Part shown: piece by piece, positions 52,618-62,553 of the stretch
How positions within the stretch are numbered: the stretch's first letter is position 1
How the letters are laid out: the number at the start of each line of letters is the position of its first letter
NCBI RefSeq assembly: GCF_004345245.1
Contig: NZ_SLUQ01000013.1
Location: forward strand, 1-64,000
Direction: 5' to 3'
Source of the DNA: Rhizobium sp. BK251
GTDB lineage: Bacteria; Pseudomonadota; Alphaproteobacteria; Rhizobiales; Rhizobiaceae
Length of the DNA: 64,000 nt
Notes under the pieces: model-generated
Seen by the model: the letters and a program-made list of their open reading frames with translations, nothing else
Databases searched by the model: none
Told to the model about the DNA's origin: nothing
Position numbers and translations under genes: made by a program

Positions 52618-53838
52618 TCAGCCAACGACCGGCTCTTTTTTCTTACGAAGGGCCTTCATGAAGTCCTGGCTGAAGCCGAGATGGGCCTCGACGAGTTCGG
52701 GCGGGGTCAGCGCGAGCCACTGGTCCAGCGAGACATCGGCGAAGTAGCTGCTCTTGAAAACTTCGAGGAAACGCATCGGCGTGTCGCCGATGTTCTCGAT
52801 GTAGTGGCCCATGGCAAAGGGAACGTATCCGACGTCGCCGGCAGAGAAATCGAAGGTGCGCGATTGGCCGTGCGCCGCAAAGACACCCATGCGAGCCTTG
52901 CCTTCGATGTAGTACTGCCATTCGTCCGCGTTGGGATGCCAGTGCAGTTCGCGCATTGCGCCGGGATCGACTTCGACCAGTGCCGCGGAGACGGTCTTCG
53001 AGATCGGGAAGATCGAGGAGTCTGTAATCCAGGCGCGACCGCCGCTTGTCTTGATCGGGTCCTGCGCCGTCATGTGGTGGCTGAAGATCTGCGGCACGTC
53101 TTCGACGCCAACGGCCTTGTCGGCGGCAAGGCTGGCTGGCATCGGCGCCGGGAAGATATAGAGTTTGCTCGGATCCGGCAGTTTGTTGAAGGTGTCGGCC
53201 GGCACGCCGAAGTTCTTTGCCATCACCTCGGGCGGGATATGCTTGAACCAGTCGCTGAGGAGGAACGTGCTGTCCTCGTCGAAGGAACCGTCATCGAAGA
53301 TCAGCAGGAACTCGCAACCGTCGTCACCGAGGCCCTGGATGGAGTGCGGAATGCCGGAGGGAAAGTACCAGAGATCTCCGGGGCCGACGTCATCGACGAA
53401 ATTGCGCCCCTGCGCGTCGACTGCGGTGATGCGCGCCCTTCCGGAAAGCATGAAGGACCATTCGGCCTCCTTGTGCCAATGCAACTCGCGCACGCCGCCG
53501 GCATTGAGCCTCATGTTGACGCCGGCGATGGGCTTGGAGACGGCGAGTTCGCGGATTGTTACCTGCCTCGTCCAACCGCCGGTGTATTGCTTCATGGGCG
53601 CATCGCTGAAGGCAAAGCGCAGATTGGGCAGCGTTCCGGAATCAGTCGGTGGCGGGTTGAGAATGTCTGGGTTTGCTATGTCGAGAGCCACGTTCCGAGG
53701 ACCCGGATCCGTACCGCCAAAACCCGGTCCCCTCATGGGCTGCGGTACGTCCGCCGCCAGGGCTTGCGTGGCAGCCGCAGCGGCGACCCCACCGGCAGTT
53801 ATGGTCAACAGGGCGTCTCGGCGTGTAAACATGGTCAT
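52618..53838 (-). CDS. Bicupin oxalate decarboxylase, exported
   Basis: A 406-residue two-cupin enzyme that splits oxalate to formate and CO2 using manganese. First metal site H120, H122, E126 (ELHWHKEAE) and H165; second site in ELHWHPNADE near 295. The lid reads DEDST (187-191), placing Glu188 where the decarboxylating Glu of Bacillus OxdC lies, which favours decarboxylase over oxidase. A twin-arginine-like signal (TRRDALL, then an Ala-rich run to about residue 29) predicts export to the periplasm. First gene of an operon with the formate channel. Confidence 0.9.
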   Translation of the reverse strand: MTMFTRRDALLTITAGGVAAAAATQALAADVPQPMRGPGFGGTDPGPRNVALDIANPDILNPPPTDSGTLPNLRFAFSDAPMKQYTGGWTRQVTIRELAVSKPIAGVNMRLNAGGVRELHWHKEAEWSFMLSGRARITAVDAQGRNFVDDVGPGDLWYFPSGIPHSIQGLGDDGCEFLLIFDDGSFDEDSTFLLSDWFKHIPPEVMAKNFGVPADTFNKLPDPSKLYIFPAPMPASLAADKAVGVEDVPQIFSHHMTAQDPIKTSGGRAWITDSSIFPISKTVSAALVEVDPGAMRELHWHPNADEWQYYIEGKARMGVFAAHGQSRTFDFSAGDVGYVPFAMGHYIENIGDTPMRFLEVFKSSYFADVSLDQWLALTPPELVEAHLGFSQDFMKALRKKKEPVVG

Positions 53839-54579
53839 TGCGAATCTCCATCCTGCGGTTTGGGAGGAACGCAGGCCTCCTTCGTTGCAGGGCGCCGACC
53901 GCGACGCGCTGCAACTTTCGAGAATGCGCTGGTTGCTGGCTGGGCGATCCCGGACGGGCTCGCCTCCTTTGGAAGCGCAGGTTCTGAAGCCTGAAAACTA
54001 CTTGAACATCGCAAAATGGCCGCTCAGCGCGGCGCTGGGGAAAGCGATGCGGCAAGCAGCGCCTTACCTCCCTGTTCTCTGTCATACGAATATAGAATTA
54101 GACCCATAGGCCGCAATTTCAGCTATACTTACGTATACATCGGGTAATGATTGCGCATGGATGGCGGATTTCACTACACGTAAATTTGTATAAAACTCGC
54201 AAGAAGGTGATTTTCTACAAAAATCCGAACACTTATTTCCTACCACCAGGTTATTACTTGCTGCAGTGCAGCGAAAATTCAAGAGGGACTTTGTTTCAAG
54301 GTTCATCCGGCGCCGCGCGTAGCGACCGCTCCCCATCGCAGCCCCCGTCTCAACCACGCCGCGAGTCAGGGCAGTCGAAGCAGCGCGAACCGCTCATCAA
54401 ACTAAAGCGAGCTGAAATAAAGCCTTTGCGAATGACGAAACCTATGAAAACATCGTATAGCGTTGCCAGCCTCGGGCGCCCTCGCCCGGCATCGGCAGAA
54501 TGACATTTTATGCATTGGGGAATTGCTTATTAGACAAGTCAGGCGGCGACATTTGTCAGCCGGTTACATGGGGGTTCGC
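53839..54579. other. Gene-free, AT-richer stretch before the second RND pump
   Basis: 741 bp with no supported gene, the longest gap in the window. It holds the divergent promoters of the oxalate decarboxylase operon and the RND operon. The part 54090-54260 has visibly lower GC than its surroundings. A short inverted repeat GACAA/TTGTC (54533-54537 and 54553-54557) lies just before the adaptor start and may be an operator. Open frames here show no protein-like pattern. Confidence 0.45.
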
Positions 54580-55758
54580 ATGCTGAGACACCTTCGCGTT
54601 CCGTTCGTACTTGCCTCTTTCTTCGGTCTTTCTCTTTCGCCCGCCCTCGCACAGCAGAACGCCGCCCCTCCCCCTGTCACCGTCGCCAAGCCAGTTGTCC
54701 GCGAAGTTGTGGACAATGACGAGTTCATCGGCCGCTTTCAGGCCGTCGACGAAGTCGCTGTCCGTTCACGCATCGGCGGCTATCTGCAAGAGATTCATTT
54801 CCAGGACGGCGCCATGGTCAAGAGCGGCGACCTGCTCTTCGTCATCGACCAGCGCCCCTTCATAACCGCGCTCAACGAGTCGACGGCTTCGCTTGAGGTC
54901 GCCAAGTCGACGCTGACCTTGGCCGACGCGCAGTTCAAGCGCACGGAGTCGCTGGCGACGACAGGCAGCCAGTCCGCCTCCAACCTTGACGACCGCCGGC
55001 GCGACCTGATCGCCGCACAGGCCAACGTCCGTGGCGCCACCGCGGCCGTCGATCGCGCGACGCTCGACATGGAATACACGAAGATCACCGCCCCGCAGAG
55101 CGGCCGCATCGATCGGCGGCTCGTGTCGGTCGGCAACCTGGTCCAGGCGGATCAGACCGTGCTGACGACGATCGTTTCGCTCGACCCGATCGATTTCTAC
55201 TTCGATGTCGACGAGCGGCGGCTCCTCAACTATGCCCGCACCGCCCGTGAGCGTGGCAGCGAGCTTCAACTGGGCGGCGGCGGACTGGATGTCACCGTCA
55301 CGATCGCCGACCCGACCGCCCCGCCCTTCAAGGGCAAACTCGACTTCTCGGAAAACCGCGTCGACAGCGCGAGTGGCACGATGCGCCTGCGCGCGCGTTT
55401 TCCCAACCCCGATTACGTCCTCCAGCCAGGCCTCTTCGGCCGGATCCACATTGCCGGCTCCAACAGCTACCAGGCCGTGCTCGTTCCTGACGAGGCGATC
55501 GGCTCCGACCAGAACCAGCGCGTGGTCTACGTCGTCGGCGACGACGGCTCCGTGACGACGAAGCCGGTGCGGACAGGACCCCGCCTTTACGGCTATCGCG
55601 TCATCCGCGACGGGATAGATGGCACGGAGACGATCGCCATCAACGGCCTTATGCGCATCAGGCCGGGTGGCAAGGTAACGCCACAGCTGGAAGAGCTACC
55701 GCAGGAACGCGCTGATCCGCCGCCGGATGTCGCAGGTTCGGCGGAGGAAGGCCAATGA
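54580..55758 (+). CDS. RND efflux periplasmic adaptor
   Basis: A 392-residue membrane fusion protein. Signal peptide (RVPFVLASFFGLSLSPALA) then lipoyl half GGYLQEIHFQDGAMVKSGDLLF, coiled-coil hairpin about 85-150, second lipoyl half APQSGRIDRRLVSVGNLV and barrel domains. The ATG at 54580 is preferred because GGGGG lies 7 nt before it; one at 54568 is possible. Its stop overlaps the permease start by 4 bp (ATGA), so the pair is made in step. No outer-membrane partner or regulator gene is adjacent. Confidence 0.92.
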   Translation: MLRHLRVPFVLASFFGLSLSPALAQQNAAPPPVTVAKPVVREVVDNDEFIGRFQAVDEVAVRSRIGGYLQEIHFQDGAMVKSGDLLFVIDQRPFITALNESTASLEVAKSTLTLADAQFKRTESLATTGSQSASNLDDRRRDLIAAQANVRGATAAVDRATLDMEYTKITAPQSGRIDRRLVSVGNLVQADQTVLTTIVSLDPIDFYFDVDERRLLNYARTARERGSELQLGGGGLDVTVTIADPTAPPFKGKLDFSENRVDSASGTMRLRARFPNPDYVLQPGLFGRIHIAGSNSYQAVLVPDEAIGSDQNQRVVYVVGDDGSVTTKPVRTGPRLYGYRVIRDGIDGTETIAINGLMRIRPGGKVTPQLEELPQERADPPPDVAGSAEEGQ

Positions 55759-58700
55759 GATTTGCGCATTTCTTTGTAGATCGGCCGATCTTCGCCTCGG
55801 TCCTGTCCATCGTTTTGTTGATCGTCGGCAGCATCGCCTATTTCCAGCTGCCGATCGCCCAATATCCCGAAATCGCGCCGCCCACCATCGTGGTGCGCGC
55901 CTCCTATCCCGGCGCCGACGCAGAGACGGTCGCCAACACCGTGGCCACTCCGCTTGAGCAGGAGATCAACGGTGTCGAGGACATGCTGTACATGTCCTCC
56001 TATTCGACGGCCGACGGCTCCATGTCGCTGACGATCACCTTCAAGCTCGGCACCGATCTCGACCAGGCACAGGTGCTTGTCCAGAATCGCGTCTCGATTG
56101 CCGAACCGCGCCTGCCGGACGAAGTGCGCCGCATCGGCATCACCACGGTGAAGAGCTCGCCGGACCTGATGATGGTCGTTCACATCCTCTCGCCGAACGA
56201 TCGCTACGACCAGCTCTATGTCTCGAACTATGCCCGCAGCCGTCTGCGCGACGTCATCGTTCGTCTCGACGGCGTGGGCGACGTGACCATCTTCGGCGAG
56301 CGCGAATATGCGCTGCGTATCTGGCTCGATCCTCAGAAGCTCTCCGCCTACGGCATGACCTCCAGCGACGTCGTCAATGCGCTGCGCGACCAGAACGTAC
56401 AGGTCTCCGGCGGCTCGATCGGCGGTCCGCCGTCGGCAGGCACGAACGCATTCCAGTACACGGTGACGACCGAGGGGCGTTTCTCCGACGCCCGCCAGTT
56501 CCGCTACGTGATCGTCAAGGCGACGGATACCGGCCGATTGGTCCAGCTCCAGGACGTCGCCCGCATCGAGCTCGGCGCGCGCGACTACGTGACGAACAGC
56601 TATCTCGACGGCAAGCCTGCCGTGGCACTCGGCATCTTCGCACGGCCGGGCACGAACGCCCTTGCGGCAGCAGAATCGATCACGAAGACCATGCAGGAAC
56701 TCTCCAAGGATTTCCCGCCGGGCCTTGCCTATGAGATCGTCTACAATCCGACGGAATTCATCTCGGAATCGATCTACGAGGTCTACAAGACGATCATCGA
56801 GGCGGCGATCCTGGTCGCCATCGTCGTGCTGATCTTCCTGCAATCCTGGCGCACGGCGATCATCCCGATCGTGGCCATTCCTGTTTCGCTGATCGGCACC
56901 TTCGCCTTGCTGCTGGCCTTCGGCTTCTCCCTGAACATGCTGACGCTCTTCGGCCTCGTGCTTGCGATCGGCATCGTCGTCGACGATGCGATCGTCGTCG
57001 TCGAGAACGTGGAGCGCAATCTCGCCCGCGGCATGACGCCGAAGGAGGCGGCGCATGTCACCATGGACGAGGTCGGCACGGCCGTGATGGCGATCTCGCT
57101 CGTGCTGATCGCCGTCTTTGTGCCGACCGCCTTCATTCCCGGTATTTCGGGGCAGTTCTACCGCCAGTTCGCGGTTACGATCTCCGTCGCGACGGCGATT
57201 TCCGCGCTCAACTCGCTGACCTTGTCACCGGCGCTGGCCGGTATTCTCTTGCGGCCGCATGAGCATCACAGGGAGAGCCGCAATCCCCTAGCCCGTTTCG
57301 GTCGTGCGCTTGCCAATGGCTTCAACACCGGCTTCGACAAGCTGAGCAACGGCTATTCACGCATCATCCGCGCCCTTGTCGGAACGCGGATCGCGGTCGG
57401 CGCCTCGCTCCTCGTCTTTCTCGGCCTGCTTGGTGCGACCTATTACATGGGACGGATCGTGCCCGCGGGCTTCATCCCCAACATGGACCAGGGTTATGCG
57501 ATCGTGGTCGTGCAACTGCCGGAAGGCGCTTCGCTCGACCGCACAGATGCGGTCGTCAGGAGGGCCTCCGAGATCATCCGCAATACTCCCGGCGTCTCCC
57601 ACTCCGTTACCTTCGCGGGCTTCAGCGGCGCTACCTTCACCAATGCCTCCAATGCCGGCGTCATTTTCGCGCCTTTCGACACGTTCGAACATCGGCTGGC
57701 AAACAACCAGAGCGCCACCCAGATCATCGGACAGCTCTACAGCAGTCTACAGAGTATCCAGGAAGCGTTCATCATCGCGATCCCGCCTCCGTCCGTGCGC
57801 GGCATCGGTAATTCCGGCGGCTTCAAGATGCAGCTTCTCGATCGTGAGAGCGCCGATATGCGCCGGGTGCTGGGCCTTGCCTTTCAGATGATGGGAACCG
57901 CAGCGCAGACGCCGGGCCTGACGGGCGTGTTCACCACCTTCTCCGCCTCGAGCCCGCAATTCTTCCTGGCAATCGACCGCGACAAGGCGCGTGCGCTGAA
58001 CGTGCCGATACCGAATATCTTCGATACGCTGTCGATCAACCTCGGCACGTCCTACGTCAACGACTTCAACGCATATGGCCGCGTCTACCAGGTGCGCGCC
58101 CAGGCGGATCAGCAGTACCGCATCGAGCGCGATGACATCCTGGCGCTGAAGGTCCGATCAGCTACAGGCGCTCTGGTACCGCTCGGCACGCTCGTCGACA
58201 TCCAGGACAGGAGCGGTCCGGCGCTCGTCCAGCGCTACAACATGTATGTCTCCGTTCCCCTTCAGGGCAACCCGGCGCCGGGCACCTCGACCGGCACCGC
58301 CCTCGACAAGATGGAAGCCATAGCGGCCGAAACCCTGCCGCCCGGAACCGGCTTCGAATGGACGGAACTCGCCTTCCAGGAACGCAACACCGGAAACACC
58401 GCGATCTACATCTTTGCGCTGTCGGTCATATTCGTGTTCCTGGCGCTTGCCGCCCAGTATGAGAGCTGGGTACTGCCGCTGGCGATCATCCTGATCGTGC
58501 CGCTGGCGGTGCTTGCCGCCCTCATAGGCGTGCATCTGCGCGGAATGGACAACAATATCCTGACGCAGATCGGCCTCATCGTGTTGATCGGCCTCGCGGC
58601 GAAGAACGCGATCCTGATCGTGGAATTCGCCCGGCAGGCGCAACAGGAAGGCAAGAACGCTATCGAGGCTGCAATCGAGGCAAGTCACCTGCGCCTCAGG

Positions 58701-58940
58701 CCGATCCTCATGACCGCCTTCGCCTTCATCTTCGGCGTCGTGCCGCTGATGATCGCGACCGGGCCCGGCTCGGAAATGCGCCAGTCGCTCGGCACGGCCG
58801 TCTTCTCAGGCATGCTCGGCGTGACCTTCTTCGGCCTGTTCCTGACGCCCGTCTTCTACGTCGCCCTGCGATCCGGCCGACGCAAGCGCAAGGAAGCGGA
58901 GACCGAGGCGACCGAGGACGACAAGCGGGCGGCATCCTGA
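55755..58940 (+). CDS. RND multidrug efflux permease
   Basis: A 1061-residue inner-membrane drug-proton antiporter of the HAE-1 family, clearly related to but distinct from the pump at 26333-29533. N-terminus FFVDRPIFASVLSIVLLIVG and TM4 relay GIVVDDAIVVVENVERN near residue 400 are intact. It is translationally coupled to its adaptor. A TolC-like channel must be supplied from elsewhere. Confidence 0.95.
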   Translation: MRFAHFFVDRPIFASVLSIVLLIVGSIAYFQLPIAQYPEIAPPTIVVRASYPGADAETVANTVATPLEQEINGVEDMLYMSSYSTADGSMSLTITFKLGTDLDQAQVLVQNRVSIAEPRLPDEVRRIGITTVKSSPDLMMVVHILSPNDRYDQLYVSNYARSRLRDVIVRLDGVGDVTIFGEREYALRIWLDPQKLSAYGMTSSDVVNALRDQNVQVSGGSIGGPPSAGTNAFQYTVTTEGRFSDARQFRYVIVKATDTGRLVQLQDVARIELGARDYVTNSYLDGKPAVALGIFARPGTNALAAAESITKTMQELSKDFPPGLAYEIVYNPTEFISESIYEVYKTIIEAAILVAIVVLIFLQSWRTAIIPIVAIPVSLIGTFALLLAFGFSLNMLTLFGLVLAIGIVVDDAIVVVENVERNLARGMTPKEAAHVTMDEVGTAVMAISLVLIAVFVPTAFIPGISGQFYRQFAVTISVATAISALNSLTLSPALAGILLRPHEHHRESRNPLARFGRALANGFNTGFDKLSNGYSRIIRALVGTRIAVGASLLVFLGLLGATYYMGRIVPAGFIPNMDQGYAIVVVQLPEGASLDRTDAVVRRASEIIRNTPGVSHSVTFAGFSGATFTNASNAGVIFAPFDTFEHRLANNQSATQIIGQLYSSLQSIQEAFIIAIPPPSVRGIGNSGGFKMQLLDRESADMRRVLGLAFQMMGTAAQTPGLTGVFTTFSASSPQFFLAIDRDKARALNVPIPNIFDTLSINLGTSYVNDFNAYGRVYQVRAQADQQYRIERDDILALKVRSATGALVPLGTLVDIQDRSGPALVQRYNMYVSVPLQGNPAPGTSTGTALDKMEAIAAETLPPGTGFEWTELAFQERNTGNTAIYIFALSVIFVFLALAAQYESWVLPLAIILIVPLAVLAALIGVHLRGMDNNILTQIGLIVLIGLAAKNAILIVEFARQAQQEGKNAIEAAIEASHLRLRPILMTAFAFIFGVVPLMIATGPGSEMRQSLGTAVFSGMLGVTFFGLFLTPVFYVALRSGRRKRKEAETEATEDDKRAAS

Positions 58941-58988
58941 CGCCCACCCTCCGGCCTCCCCGACCAACAGGGACGGAGAGCCCGATGC

Positions 58989-59966
58989 TCAGATCTGCGG
59001 GCGGCGGCGAAGCCGCCTGCGGGTCTCCGATGCGCTTTCCTTGAAGTGCGCGCGGTAGCTGCGCGCAAAGGCAGAGGCGGAGTTGAATCCCGTCGCGGCA
59101 GCAATTTCCGCAAAACTCGCCTTGGTTTCGATCACCCTGCGCCGCGCCGCGTTGAGACGCAGCGCCATGTAGTGGACGTGGGGCGCCACACCCATGCCCT
59201 CCTGGAACAGCGCCTGGAGATGACGCGCGCTGACTCCGATGCGTTTTGCGAGCCGCGCGAGCAGCATCGGCTGCTCCACGTTGTCTTCCATCAGCCGCAC
59301 GGCCTGGGCAAGACGCGGATCGTTCATGCGCAGGCTCACCGTCGACGGCGTCACCTGCCCTTCGCCGCGATAGCCCGCCTGCTCGTAGATGAAGAGGCGG
59401 CTCACCTCCAGCGCCAACGAGTAGCCCTGCCGGCGGCGGATGATCTCCAGCATCAGGTCGAGCGTCGGCAGCGCGCCACCGGTCGTGATGCGCTTGCCGT
59501 CGATGACGAAGCGCTCCTGCACGGCATTCACCTGCGGATAGGCCGTGGCGAAGTCCTCGAAATCTTCCCAGTGGGCAGTGGCCGAAAACTCGTCGAGCAA
59601 CGAGGCCTCGGCAAGAAGCCAGGTTCCTGATTCGATGCCGGCGATCGTCGAGCGGTGCCGGGCCGTATGGGAGAGCTGCATCTTCAACGCCGACGTGGCG
59701 CTCTCGCGCCAATTGTAGCTTGCCAGCACGAAGAGCGGCACCTCCTCCCTGCCCGGACGGAATGCACCATGGGCGGGAACGGGAATGCCACTCGTCGTTC
59801 GTGCCGGGCTGCCATCCGGCGTGAAGATACGCCAGCGATAGATTTCGCGGCCGGCGATGCGGTTGGCGCCGCGCAATGGCTCGATCACGGAAGCGATGAG
59901 AATGAGCGTCGTGTCTGGCAATACCAGAAGGTCGATATCGAGCGGATCATTCGAAGGCGCCAGCAT
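58989..59966 (-). CDS. GlxA/CdhR-family AraC-type transcriptional regulator
   Basis: A 325-residue regulator with an N-terminal DJ-1/class I glutamine-amidotransferase-like sensing domain (about 10-190) and a C-terminal AraC double helix-turn-helix (LLARLAKRIGVSARHLQALF near 240, then FAEIAAATGFNSASAFARSYRAHF near 285). Such proteins control carnitine and betaine use, e.g. CdhR of Pseudomonas. Divergent from the carnitine genes with about 100 bp between, so it is their likely activator. Confidence 0.9.
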   Translation of the reverse strand: MLAPSNDPLDIDLLVLPDTTLILIASVIEPLRGANRIAGREIYRWRIFTPDGSPARTTSGIPVPAHGAFRPGREEVPLFVLASYNWRESATSALKMQLSHTARHRSTIAGIESGTWLLAEASLLDEFSATAHWEDFEDFATAYPQVNAVQERFVIDGKRITTGGALPTLDLMLEIIRRRQGYSLALEVSRLFIYEQAGYRGEGQVTPSTVSLRMNDPRLAQAVRLMEDNVEQPMLLARLAKRIGVSARHLQALFQEGMGVAPHVHYMALRLNAARRRVIETKASFAEIAAATGFNSASAFARSYRAHFKESASETRRRLRRRPQI

Positions 59967-60067
59967 GGGTCAATTCTCGTTTCCGGGAATGTATAATATA
60001 CCTCTGAAAAGGCAAAGCATGATCGCCATCTATGCCGCGTAATGTCGCAAAAATGAGGGAGAACACG

Positions 60068-60970
60068 ATGCCTCTTGCGATGAACCGCGACGTCTTCATC
60101 ACCTGCGCCGTAACCGGTGCCGGCGATACGGTTTCGAGATCCAGCCATGTGCCGGTCACGCCGAAGCAGATCGCCGAATCCGCCATCGATGCGGCGAGGG
60201 CCGGTGCGGCGGTCGTTCACTGCCATGTCCGCGATCCCGAGACGGGTGCAGCCAGCCGCCGCAACGACCTTTACAAGGAAGTGACCGACCGCATCCGCTC
60301 CGCCGATATCGACGTCGTCCTCAACCTCACCGCCGGCATGGGCGGCGACCTGATCTTCGGCGATGTGGAAAAGCCGCTGCCGCTGAACCCGAAAGGCACG
60401 GACATGGCGGGCGCCACCGAGCGCGTCAGCCACGTCGCGGAATGCCTGCCGGAAATCTGCACGCTCGACTGCGGCACGATGAACTTCAATCTCGGCGACT
60501 ACGTCATGACGAACACGCCGGCCATGCTGCGCGCGATGGCGAAGAAGATGACCGATCTCGGTGTGCGGCCCGAGATCGAGGCCTTTGATACCGGCCATCT
60601 CTGGTTTGCCAAGCAACTGGTCGAGGAGGGTTTGATCGAGGACCCCGTGCTGATCCAGCTCTGCATGGGCATACCGTGGGGTGCACCTGATGACCTCAAC
60701 ACCTTCATGGCGATGGTCAACAACGTGCCGGCAAGCTGGACCTTCTCGGCATTCTCGATCGGTCGCAACGCGCTTGCCTATCCAGCGGCAGCAGTGCTCG
60801 CCGGCGGCAATGTCCGCGTCGGGCTGGAAGACAATCTCTATGCCGGCAAGGGCCAGCTCGCGACCAACGCCCAGCTCGTCGAGAAGGCCGTGACCGTCAT
60901 CGAGGGTATGGGCGCCCGTATCATCGGGCCCCGGGAAGTCCGCGAGAAGCTCAAGCTGACGAAGCGGTAA
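60068..60970 (+). CDS. Beta-keto acid cleavage enzyme, probably for 3-dehydrocarnitine
   Basis: A 300-residue BKACE (DUF849) enzyme: a zinc TIM barrel with H51-C-H53-V-R55 and a later GLED segment. The family condenses a beta-keto acid with acetyl-CoA, releasing acetoacetate. Next to carnitine dehydrogenase the substrate is most likely 3-dehydrocarnitine, giving betainyl-CoA and acetoacetate, as shown for rhizobial relatives. The start at 60068 has GAGGGAG just upstream; upstream ATGs at 60032 and 60053 are less likely. Confidence 0.88.
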   Translation: MPLAMNRDVFITCAVTGAGDTVSRSSHVPVTPKQIAESAIDAARAGAAVVHCHVRDPETGAASRRNDLYKEVTDRIRSADIDVVLNLTAGMGGDLIFGDVEKPLPLNPKGTDMAGATERVSHVAECLPEICTLDCGTMNFNLGDYVMTNTPAMLRAMAKKMTDLGVRPEIEAFDTGHLWFAKQLVEEGLIEDPVLIQLCMGIPWGAPDDLNTFMAMVNNVPASWTFSAFSIGRNALAYPAAAVLAGGNVRVGLEDNLYAGKGQLATNAQLVEKAVTVIEGMGARIIGPREVREKLKLTKR

Positions 60971-61053
60971 GCCGATCGGCGCGGCCGCTCCTTCCGGCGG
61001 GAGCCTTGGGACGAGCAAAAAACGACAGGAAAGAATTCGAGGCGGACAACATC

Positions 61054-62544
61054 ATGACCAAGATCAGCAAGGCAGCCTGCATCGGCGGCGGCGTCATCGG
61101 CGGCGGCTGGGTCGCTCGTTTCCTGCTTGCCGGCATCGACGTGAACGTCTATGACCCGCATCCGGAATCTCAGCGCATCATCGGCGAAGTTCTGGCCAAT
61201 GCGGAACGCGCCTACGCCCTTCTGACGGGCGCGCCGCTGCCGCCGCGCGGCAAGCTCATCTTCTGCAAAAGCATTCAGGAAGCCGTTCAAGATTCTGACT
61301 GGATTCAGGAAAGCGTACCTGAACGCCTTGACCTGAAACGTAATGTCTTGACCGAGATCGACGCCTTCGCACGGCCTGACGCGCTGATCGGCTCTTCGAC
61401 GTCGGGCCTGCTGCCGACGGATCTCCAGCGCGACATGAAGCACCCCGAGCGCCTCTTCGTCGCCCATCCCTATAATCCGGTATACCTCCTGCCGCTGGTG
61501 GAGATCGTCGGCGGCGCAAAAACCTCGCCCGAGACCGTCGCTGCGGCAATGGACCGGTTGCCGCCGATCGGCATGAAGGGGGTCCATATCGCCAAGGAGA
61601 TCGAGGCCTTCGTCGGCGACCGTCTTCTCGAGGCGCTCTGGCGCGAGGCGCTCTGGCTGATCCATGACGACATCTGCACCGTCGAGACGCTGGACGACGT
61701 TATCCGCTACTCCTTCGGGCTGCGCTGGGCACAAATGGGCCTGTTCCAGACCTACCGGATCGCCGGCGGTGAAGCGGGCATGCGCCACTTCCTTGCCCAG
61801 TTCGGTCCCTGCCTCGCCTGGCCGTGGACTAAGCTCACTGATGTCGTCGATCTCGACGATGCGCTCGTGGAAAAGATCGGCCAGCAGTCGGACGAGCAGG
61901 CCGCCGGCCTCTCCATTCGCGAGCTGGAGCGCATCCGCGACGAAAACCTCGCCGGCATTCTGCAGGCGCTGAAGGGCGGCGACGGCGGCAAGGGCTGGGG
62001 GGCGGGCAAGCTGCTCAAGGATTTCGAGGCGGGCCTCTGGCGCGAAGCAGGCAAGGACGCGGCGCCTGTCGACACTTCCGCACCGCTGCGCCTCATCGAG
62101 ACGAAGGTCAGCCCGGCCTGGGTCGACTACAATGGCCATATGACCGAACACCGCTACCTGCAGGTCTTTGGCGATACGTCCGACGCGCTGCTGCGCCTCA
62201 TCGGCGTCGACCTCGCCTATGTGGAGGCGGGCAACAGCTACTACACAGTCGAAACGCATATTCGAAATCTCGGTGAGGCAAAGCTCGGCCAGGCGATCCA
62301 TTCGACCTGCCAGGTCCTGTCGCTGGACGAGAAGCGGCTGCATGTCTTCCACACGATCCACGACACGGCGAGCGGTGAGACGATCGCGACGGCCGAGCAT
62401 ATGCTGCTGCACGTAGACACGAAGGCCGGCAAGGCCGTGCCCGCACCGGAGGAGGTACTGGGTAAGGGGAGAAAGATTGCCGAGGCCCACGCAAGACTGG
62501 CCCAGCCCGAGGGGATCGGCAGACATGTGGGGCAGAAACGATAG
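61054..62544 (+). CDS. L-carnitine dehydrogenase fused to a hot-dog thioesterase
   Basis: A 496-residue fusion. Residues 1-320 are a 3-hydroxyacyl-CoA dehydrogenase-type enzyme (Rossmann CIGGGVIGGGWVARFL near 8) that oxidises L-carnitine to 3-dehydrocarnitine; from about 345 a hot-dog domain with WVDYNGHMTEHRY carries the catalytic Asp of 4-hydroxybenzoyl-CoA-type thioesterases and should hydrolyse betainyl-CoA to glycine betaine. The two ends of the three-step route are thus in one chain and the middle enzyme is encoded just upstream. Start at 61054 fits the family N-terminus. Confidence 0.9.
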   Translation: MTKISKAACIGGGVIGGGWVARFLLAGIDVNVYDPHPESQRIIGEVLANAERAYALLTGAPLPPRGKLIFCKSIQEAVQDSDWIQESVPERLDLKRNVLTEIDAFARPDALIGSSTSGLLPTDLQRDMKHPERLFVAHPYNPVYLLPLVEIVGGAKTSPETVAAAMDRLPPIGMKGVHIAKEIEAFVGDRLLEALWREALWLIHDDICTVETLDDVIRYSFGLRWAQMGLFQTYRIAGGEAGMRHFLAQFGPCLAWPWTKLTDVVDLDDALVEKIGQQSDEQAAGLSIRELERIRDENLAGILQALKGGDGGKGWGAGKLLKDFEAGLWREAGKDAAPVDTSAPLRLIETKVSPAWVDYNGHMTEHRYLQVFGDTSDALLRLIGVDLAYVEAGNSYYTVETHIRNLGEAKLGQAIHSTCQVLSLDEKRLHVFHTIHDTASGETIATAEHMLLHVDTKAGKAVPAPEEVLGKGRKIAEAHARLAQPEGIGRHVGQKR

Positions 62545-62553
62545 GAGGGGGCA

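Noticed and set aside
54147..54503. Open frame of 118 codons in the gap before the second RND operon
   Set aside because: Composition changes abruptly along its length, no ribosome-binding site, no domain pattern; more likely noise in an AT-richer stretch.
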